From Strobilurus pachycystidiatus (taxonomy: Eukaryota; Basidiomycota; Agaricomycetes; Agaricales; Physalacriaceae), in NCBI GenBank assembly GCA_019915135.1, contig JAHLMK010000005.1, positions 186,001 through 250,000 on the forward strand: a stretch of DNA of 64,000 nucleotides, read 5' to 3'. A program made the position numbers and the translations under genes. The notes under the pieces were generated by a model, which saw nothing but the letters and a program-made list of their open reading frames with translations, did not search any database and was not told the origin of the DNA. Positions 57,375 to 64,000 of this stretch are shown one piece after another. Position 1 is the first letter of the stretch. Each line of letters opens with the position of its first letter.

Positions 57375-57499
57375 ATATCACGGACAACGTCTTGAACTTT
57401 TACAGAGATAACGAATGATTTCCAACGATCTTCGGACAGAGGAATACTCAGATTGGAGAGACATCTATAGGCCAAAGTGCCAGTGTTTCCATTGGGAAT

Positions 57500-60400
57500 T
57501 CAGAACAAGTCGACGACACCCTTCCTCGGTGAGATGACACCGACGATCTTTGCCTCAAAGTCAAGGACTGTACCGGCCTTCGATACGACCAGATCATCTG
57601 TCGAAGCCTTCACCCCGAGGAGCTCCTCAAGATTCGTCGACGCTAAAGCCAGCGCATCAGCCTTGGACAAGCCCGAGAACGCGCTCAGTGCCGCCTAAAA
57701 TGGGACCATATTAGCACCGATGCAAGGTCGACAATCGGAAACTCACCCAGCCAACATCGAACCGCGCATTCGGGGCATACGTTTTCTCGTCGATGCCAAT
57801 GCCGACGGTGATGTTATGCTTGAGAAGGAAACCCACAATGGTGTCTTGGGTAAGCGGGGGTCCGTGCAGGCTGCAGTATCCATTAGCACCCATGCATGGT
57901 ACGGTACGCCTTGAACCAAAGACATACAGTCTTCTTCCCTCCCAGAATCTGGGAGCCGGGCGAGAAGGAATCAAGATGACACCTATCCCAGCACCACTGA
58001 TCTCAGGCGCCAAGAGATGAGCCTCTGCACCACCGGCAAAGGTGACCTTCAACACAGTGCCAGTAACCGCCTCCACCTCACTCTTCAGGTTGATTAGGGT
58101 AGCCATGATATCCGCGTTGTCAACACGAACGACCAGGGGAATGGTACCCTACGAGTTCGAGTTGAAGAGAGTAAGAGACGAAAGGTAAATACGCACCTTT
58201 CGAACCTCTTCGAATGCAGGACCTTTGAGCAAAAGTGCGCGCAGTGCGGCTATTTGTGTACTGACGCTGGCGCCGTAAGACATGCTAACGGTGACATGCA
58301 GAGCGGCTACGTCCTGCACAACGGCGCCAGCTTCGAGTTTGTGTGCCGAACCTGTGGAAAAGACAGTGCTGTACCCAGAGATGAAGGACGGTCCAGTCGG
58401 AGCGGTGATGCCCGTTGTTACGCCGGAACGGTATGCCAAACTGTGCACCAGTCATTATTCATGCGGCGAGGGCATCGAGAGTGAGATATACGCACAGCGC
58501 ATCCCGAGATTCGAACAACAAGCCGTCAACTGCGCGTGTGATTGTGTCTGGTCCTAGAATTGCAGGAAAGCTGCCCGTCAAAGCATCAGGAGCGGGGCCA
58601 TCGTTCGTGCTATCTTCCATCAGGATGTGTTCTAAGCCTAGAGAGCTGCCGTAGCTGATGAAGCCAGGACTGCAGAATCGTCAGTCCGTGCCCACTGGCG
58701 CTGAAACCACTTACGACAGAGAGCCGCCCTCCAAATTGATGTGATGTGCTGACGAGTAAGCTGGAGAAAAGGCCTGCGGACAGAGACCGCTGCACACGAT
58801 CCTTCCTTCGTTCACAACGACGACTCCACCAGTATCCACTGCAGATAAAGAATCTACGACCTTCTTCCCTTCTTTGACAAACAGGCTGGAGACGTTTGTG
58901 AATACTACGATCTCCTTCGTCCTTCTTGAGGGCGTAAGGGGAGGAAGGCCGTCATACTTGAGCGCATCTGCAGCTTCCTGGTCGAAATTTGGGGTCTTCG
59001 GAGCTTCCTGGAACGCAGCAGGCTTGGAGACGGAATGCGGCGCTTCCAATTGAGCAATTCCGTCGATGTAAACTTGCTTTGGAGTCGCGCCAAGAGCGAG
59101 CGGGTGGCTATCCCAGATGACAATGTCAGCATCATATCCTGTCCCTCCATCAGCTTATGCATCGCTGCAGCGCGGCCGTGGTATATACCTGGCTTAATGA
59201 ACCCTACACGATGCCCCATACCAGCGACGGTGGCGGGTGTGGACGTGACAGAAGCGAGAGCAAAGTTTTCAGGAAGACCGTACTAGGAGAGAGGTGTTGG
59301 TGTGATGAGAGAGAAGAAAGACAATGCCGCACGTAGTGAGCTTGTTGGGCTTCGTGGAGGAGGTACCGAGAATTGATAACCCCATGATCGCTCTTGGGGG
59401 TTTGCGTTAGACGGAGAACGATAGCAGTGTGTACCCGTACCTTCATCACGAACTTGATTCCTTTCTCAGCCAGGATTTTGGGAGCAAACTGTGAACCCCG
59501 GAAAGATTCACGCTTATAACGGGCACTATCTGCGAAGATAGCTGCGGCTGGTGGTCCACCTGAGAGCCGACGGTCAGCAGGGCCCCAGAAGTTTTCTTCG
59601 ACAGGCCTACCATAGACCTTCTTGAGGACATCAGTGACAAGATAAGTCTCATGCGCGTGGTGGAAGGCAGCGATCGGGAACTTGAACTCGTTCGTCAACT
59701 AACAGTGCAGTTTGGTAAGACCCTTTGAGCACTGTTACATATACTGACGCGTGCCATGTCGTCCAAGTCCACCGCCTCGTAGCAGTGATTGTGGATCTAG
59801 AGCACTATTGAATAATGAACCGGCCTCGGAAGAGGTGCGAAGAATACCTTCACTCGTCCTCGGAGAACGTCAACGAGCGCCTCCCATTGCAAGTCATCCG
59901 GAAATTCCCCAAGGCCATTCCATTGACCTGCCAGAGCCGCAGAGCAGTATGAGAAAGTTAGCAGAGACAACATACTTCATTTGCCTCCATCGCGGGGGCA
60001 AGGATAGATCTACGTGGGTGCCGTTCAAAATGGAGTGTGGAGGCTCCAGCAGCATCGAAGAGGGAGACTTTTCGGCAGTCGGTCGATACTTGATAACGAA
60101 AGCCTGACCACCGATCCCATTTGCAGATCCCGGAAGGATCAGGCCGGTCGTAGTTCCTCCGGAAACGACAGGTTCATACGAATCGTCGTGAGTGTTCAAG
60201 CCGTCCAGACTGCGTAGCCAAGGCTGCATGTCACCCTTGAGAGAGTTGCCGTCATTCGCGCCATCGAGTATTGGCATGCTATACACGCCCATGTGCGAGT
60301 GCAGGTCAAAAATTCTAATCAAGAGCAGGATGAGGATTGGCTGAGCGCGTCTGGCGGAATGCGCACCCAGGAGTAACCCAAGCGCCCATCGCGTCATATT

Positions 60401-60818
60401 CGACCAAGTCCGAGTAGGCAACCAACGCGTCCGGCAAGATGGAACCGACTTGAAGTTGTTGGATGATGCCTTTGTGAAGTAACAAGTCACCCTTGACAAC
60501 TTCGTAGCCGTCGACATTTCCTGTCCAAACCGTCGCGTTCTTGATGTATATCGGCTTTGTGCCTTTCACGAATCGGTCTGATTGAGTCCGGCTGTAAAAG
60601 TCGGGTGGTGGTCCTGGCGCCATTGTCAGCTGCTGGCATTTCGAGAGCGTCTCTGCAGCATGCAGTGATACCCTGGCAGACTCGCTGCTCAAGTATGGGT
60701 CAAGCAGAAAGCTGGAGAACGATATGCCACCGAGCAGCAACGCTCCGGCGCCGAGGAGGCGATGGGTCCTATTCAGCCTTCTGCGCGGGACATGCGCAGA
60801 GGTCGTCTTCTCTGCCAT
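57500..60818 (-). pseudogene. amidohydrolase copy 3 (AH3), disrupted by an internal deletion
   Basis: Third paralogue. The anchor (LLGAGALLLGGISFSSFLLD), DLHSHMGV, AAFHHAHE, SDHP-region and GVVDLF are kept, and the downstream exons remain open. Between 59940 and 59960 about 220-230 bp present in AH1 and AH2 is missing. This removes the exon with ACGENP and most of the FYGQTRMDTIWHFRQAYN segment. Reading on from RWRQMK enters a shifted frame and stops within about 30 codons (WPWGISG). Using the remaining GTATGT...GGCAG intron does not restore frame. Its single clean break suggests recent loss. It has a two-residue insertion in the IIQQLQVGSILPD region compared with its sisters. It may be a pseudogene or encode only an N-terminal piece. 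Confidence 0.7.
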
Positions 60819-61304
60819 GGTGGTAAGAGAGAAGGGTTAAGTTCTCATGAGTACATAGCTCGATAGGTGCACACTACGCATGCGCAGGCACCCCGGTACC
60901 GTAAGTGGTATGATTTTGCGTGAATTCGACGCCAAGGGTCAATGGGTTGTTGCAGGTGACTTGTCCTGGTCTTACAAAAGAGAATCTTAGACATCATAGG
61001 TGAGCGAATGAGACTGCGAGTTGACCGCCCGAGTCCGTGTGGTGTTGGGCATCTCGGGTTTCTGGTAGCGGGTTAGTAGCGGGTTGACATCCAGATCAAG
61101 GCAGGATCAAAGGTTCGGCCTTGATTGAGTCTGCCTGACTCTATATTGACTTTGCAGTTGGCACTACCCGATTTTTGTGCCGAGTTCAAACTGACTATGG
61201 TCATTGTAGGAAAGTGATCACACATTCATCCGCGATATATAATAGTTAGGACTATGTATAACCTCCCAAAACTTCTATCACAACGCTGAGATACTCGTAC
61301 GATG
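60819..61304. other. intergenic region, AH3 promoter and kinase B 3' flank
   Basis: The left 100 bp (to about 60900) match the AH2 upstream region, including CGCATGCGCAGG. The right part (about 61140-61300) matches the 3' flank of kinase A (AGTTGGCAC and AACCTCCCAAAACTTCTAT). The 240 bp between is not recognised. The join of the two duplicated blocks lies here. Confidence 0.7.
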
Positions 61305-63980
61305 TCACTCCCTTGTACGCGCCTTCTTGCTCTTCTGCTTCGTATCGTCCGGCTCCTCCTCTGCGGGTCTCTTCCCACTGTTCCACTTCACCGCCGTGAA
61401 GGAGGCGGATTGCATGTCCATTCTAATGTCGTCAAAGATACCATAGGCGTTGAGGTAAGTGTCTGACCGGAAATGTTGCGGATCCCAACGCGTAAACTCC
61501 GGATTGTCCAAGTCCAGCGGTGTCGTCGCTTCAAGCTCCTCATAAGCCGTGACAAGGTCGCGGAAAATTTCCAAACCGCAAATAAGCTTAAATCCCTGGG
61601 GTCCAACAGGTGCATAGAGGGGGTACAAAGCACAGGTGATCACGTCGTCACCATCTTCAGGCAGAGTCCGGAAGTCCTGAAGGAAGAGGGTCCGTTGGAG
61701 AGATCCCTCGACCATTCCATCGAACAACTCGTCGCGGATCCGTTCCACATCATTGAAGGGAGACACGCCGCCGCTGGGGGAGAGAGAGCTTGGTATGGTG
61801 GTGAGGAGGAAGAAAGCATACATCCATGCGACAGACTCGAGATCATGGAAGAAGTTATGTTTGAACCAATGCGTATGCATAGGTTTGTGATTCGAGCCGA
61901 TTGCGTTCTGCTGTATGAGACGATTTTCCCGCTCCTGACGACGTTGTTTTGCCGATGACTTGAATTTACCGGCAGGTTTGGCGAGAAATAGATGCAGCCG
62001 TCGCTGTGTTTCTACGGCCATGAAAGCAGGGGTACCCTATTAGCAACATGTCATGAGCACTCTTGTGATTGTATTACCAGCACCGAAATTAAACCTACAA
62101 TCAATGGGGCCTTGTGAGGTGAGATCGCATCATATGCTTGTGCGTATTCGAGGTCGGAGACCTTGACCTGTATAACGTTGCCCGCTCCCCGATGGATAAA
62201 GCAATTCCCAGCACTGATGTCACGATGGACAAAGCCAGCCAAGCGCAGGTAGTTCAGAGCTAGAATATTGAGACGTGAAATTCAGACATCCGGCGGAATC
62301 TATGTGGCAAGAACCAACCTTTGACAACGCCACATAATCCCAAAGCAAACTCGGCGTGACTGGTTATGGTGCTCAAAGGCTCGCAGAGCTCCTTGAAAAT
62401 GATGCGTCGGTGAGTGCGAGGCTTATGCCCGTATACATCTTCGGGAGGAGGTGGAGTATTTTTGAAGTCGGTGTATTGGGATGGAATGGCGGCAATGGCA
62501 TCCTTCCCCGCATAATTCCAATGAACCACTTCGTCTTCTAAAATTTTCATGAAGTAATTTCTAGCATCAGTCAGAAGGGTTCCGGAGGAGGGAAGAAGGT
62601 GGTCGCCAGAGGGATCGCTGCGTGCCTGTTCTAGTTCCCTTTGGATATCAGGACACTCGCCCGCTTGGATCCGACTGTCTAGTTCTTTGAGAGCCTCGAA
62701 TATGCTCTCTTGCATCCGACGCTCTCCTTCTGCACTGGAATAAGGCCAAACGTCTTTGAGCACAAGCGGATCACCAGTGGGGTTGCCTTCTGGCGAGAGG
62801 AGCATGACGGACCAAACACAAGTGGCATGGGTAACGATGTTGTGGGCCGGGGGTTGGTCAATGACATTGACGGTCTGATAGATCTTTCCGCAGATGGAGA
62901 ATGTATATTGAATCTTGCCCGTGTCGTCGCGCACCCTCTGGACATTAGGGTCGTAGCCGAGGTCCTCGTTTGAGGCAAAAGTCGTGAAGATGATGAATCG
63001 CACGAACGGGTCCGGTAGCTAGGTGTGAGGTCAGATACTGTGCCAAAAGTGAGTGCGGAAAGTACTTGCCTTGTGATAATCGAACTCCTCGGTGACACTG
63101 ATATGCGACCGTGAGAAATACCAGAGACGCATGGTACGATTCTCGATGGTGAAGCCGAAGGTGAAGTCCCGACGTGGATCGTTGTGCAATATACGGCTGG
63201 CGTCGTTAAGAAGTTGGTCCTCGTTCTGAAAGGCAATCAATGAGGTGACGATAATCTCAGTGAAATTGGACGCACCTTCACCCTATCCGTCTCTAGGCGT
63301 TTGAACTGGGCGCAGATAGCTACGTCAGCCCAAGTGATTCCCGATGCCGCCTCATGGTGCTCGGAAGCAGTGTCGAGAATGGACGGTTCTATTCGTACAG
63401 CGCGACCACTGGTGACCATAGAGCCACCGCCGACTTCAGACACACCGGGAATACGGGAATCACATTGCAACTTGGTTTTCCGGGGCCCGAGTTTCTTGCA
63501 TTTGTTGTTCCAACTGTCGCACTGCGTGTGGATGTGTTCGGCGAGGGTAGCAATACTAGCAAAAGTTTGGATCTCAGTAGCTCCCCTCTCCGGTATTGTT
63601 GAAGGCCAGCCATCCTTGGTCATATGTTTTGCCTCCTTAAGCCCCTTGATGGTGTACGCAACAAGCCTCTTCATTTGGGTCTTCGAGAGTCCGGGAAGTC
63701 TGGCGAACTGCTCGAGGAAGTGGGGAACCCCAAGCTGAATCATGGTGTGTCCGGTAGTGGAAGACCTGAGCATTTTGCGTGTGGTCTTGAGACCTTTGCT
63801 CAGGCTAAATGCTATGTCTTGACGAGGGGTCGGCCTGGCAGACGGGGGTGGCCGCGCCTTTGTCCATTGCTCGCGTCGCGTCAGGAATTTGGGTTTAAGC
63901 CCTCTGCGATTTGATTGGCTGCCTTTGTTTGTATATCTTTGGCGGACGGCAGCTTTGCTGAGGGACTTGCGCTTCATCAT
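61305..63980 (-). CDS. FunK1-type protein kinase B
   Basis: Paralogue of kinase A in opposite orientation. The start ATG ATG at 63980 is 20 bp from the window edge, so further upstream exons cannot be excluded. The N-terminus (MKRKSLSKAAVRQRYTNKGS) differs from kinase A. From RKMLRSSTTGHT on the two match. Kinase motifs: LVLKDVW (Lys), ERRMQESIF, AGFVHRDISAGNCFIH (catalytic Asp), VSDLEYA and GTPAFMAVE. C-lobe: WFKHNFFHDLESVAWMYAFF. The basic tail KKARTRE is identical to kinase A. It lacks the Ser/Ala-rich insert of A and has an extra basic stretch after GTPAFMAVE (KFKSSAKQRRQERENR). All joined exons are open. Probably an active kinase; partners unknown. Confidence 0.85.
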
Positions 63981-64000
63981 GTAAAATAAGATGACCCTTT

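Overview
The window looks like nuclear DNA of a basidiomycete fungus, most likely an Agaricomycete. Genes are dense, on both strands, and split by many 45-65 nt GT-AG introns. Two families that I know as typical of mushroom-forming fungi are present: FunK1-type protein kinases and a DUF6534-type membrane protein. The species cannot be named from the sequence alone. No bacterial, phage or CRISPR features were seen, and no tRNA or rRNA gene was recognised.

Layout, left to right. The 3' part of a DNA polymerase delta third subunit (Cdc27/POLD3) comes first. It is followed by amidohydrolase copy 1 (AH1, -), divergent from an AVT-type vacuolar amino acid transporter, then an R3H-SUZ protein. Next is a small transposon-like element with inverted ends, then xylulokinase, a UIM/Cys-rich protein, the proteasome subunit Rpn6 and a PIF1 helicase. 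A zinc-finger protein with an internal 177-bp duplication follows, then Rpb4, a GH3 beta-glucosidase with PA14, a five-CCCH-finger protein, tafazzin, NAD(P)HX dehydratase and a Pus1-type pseudouridine synthase. This 1-37 kb part is mostly conserved housekeeping genes.

The right part (37-64 kb) is rearranged. It holds amidohydrolase copy 2 (AH2, +), a scar made of a fragment of an RBR ubiquitin ligase gene joined to a fragment of the PUS1 gene, and FunK1 kinase A (+). A DUF6534 membrane protein, an SDR, a 2.6-kb stretch without a recognisable gene, cytochrome c heme lyase, an acidic protein and carnitine acetyltransferase follow. The window ends with the intact RBR gene (+), amidohydrolase copy 3 (AH3, -, broken by an internal deletion) and FunK1 kinase B (-).

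The most interesting signal is this duplicated amidohydrolase/kinase region. The RBR-PUS1 scar beside AH2 and the RBR gene convergent with AH3 fit a tandem duplication of a PUS1-AH-RBR segment. The two kinases, in opposite orientation, bracket about 16 kb that may have been inverted between them. AH1 and AH2 read as intact; AH3 lost part of its metal-site half and shifts frame. Coordinates of multi-exon genes run from start codon to stop codon with introns inside. Exon joins were made by eye from splice signals and reading frame and were not verified with transcripts.
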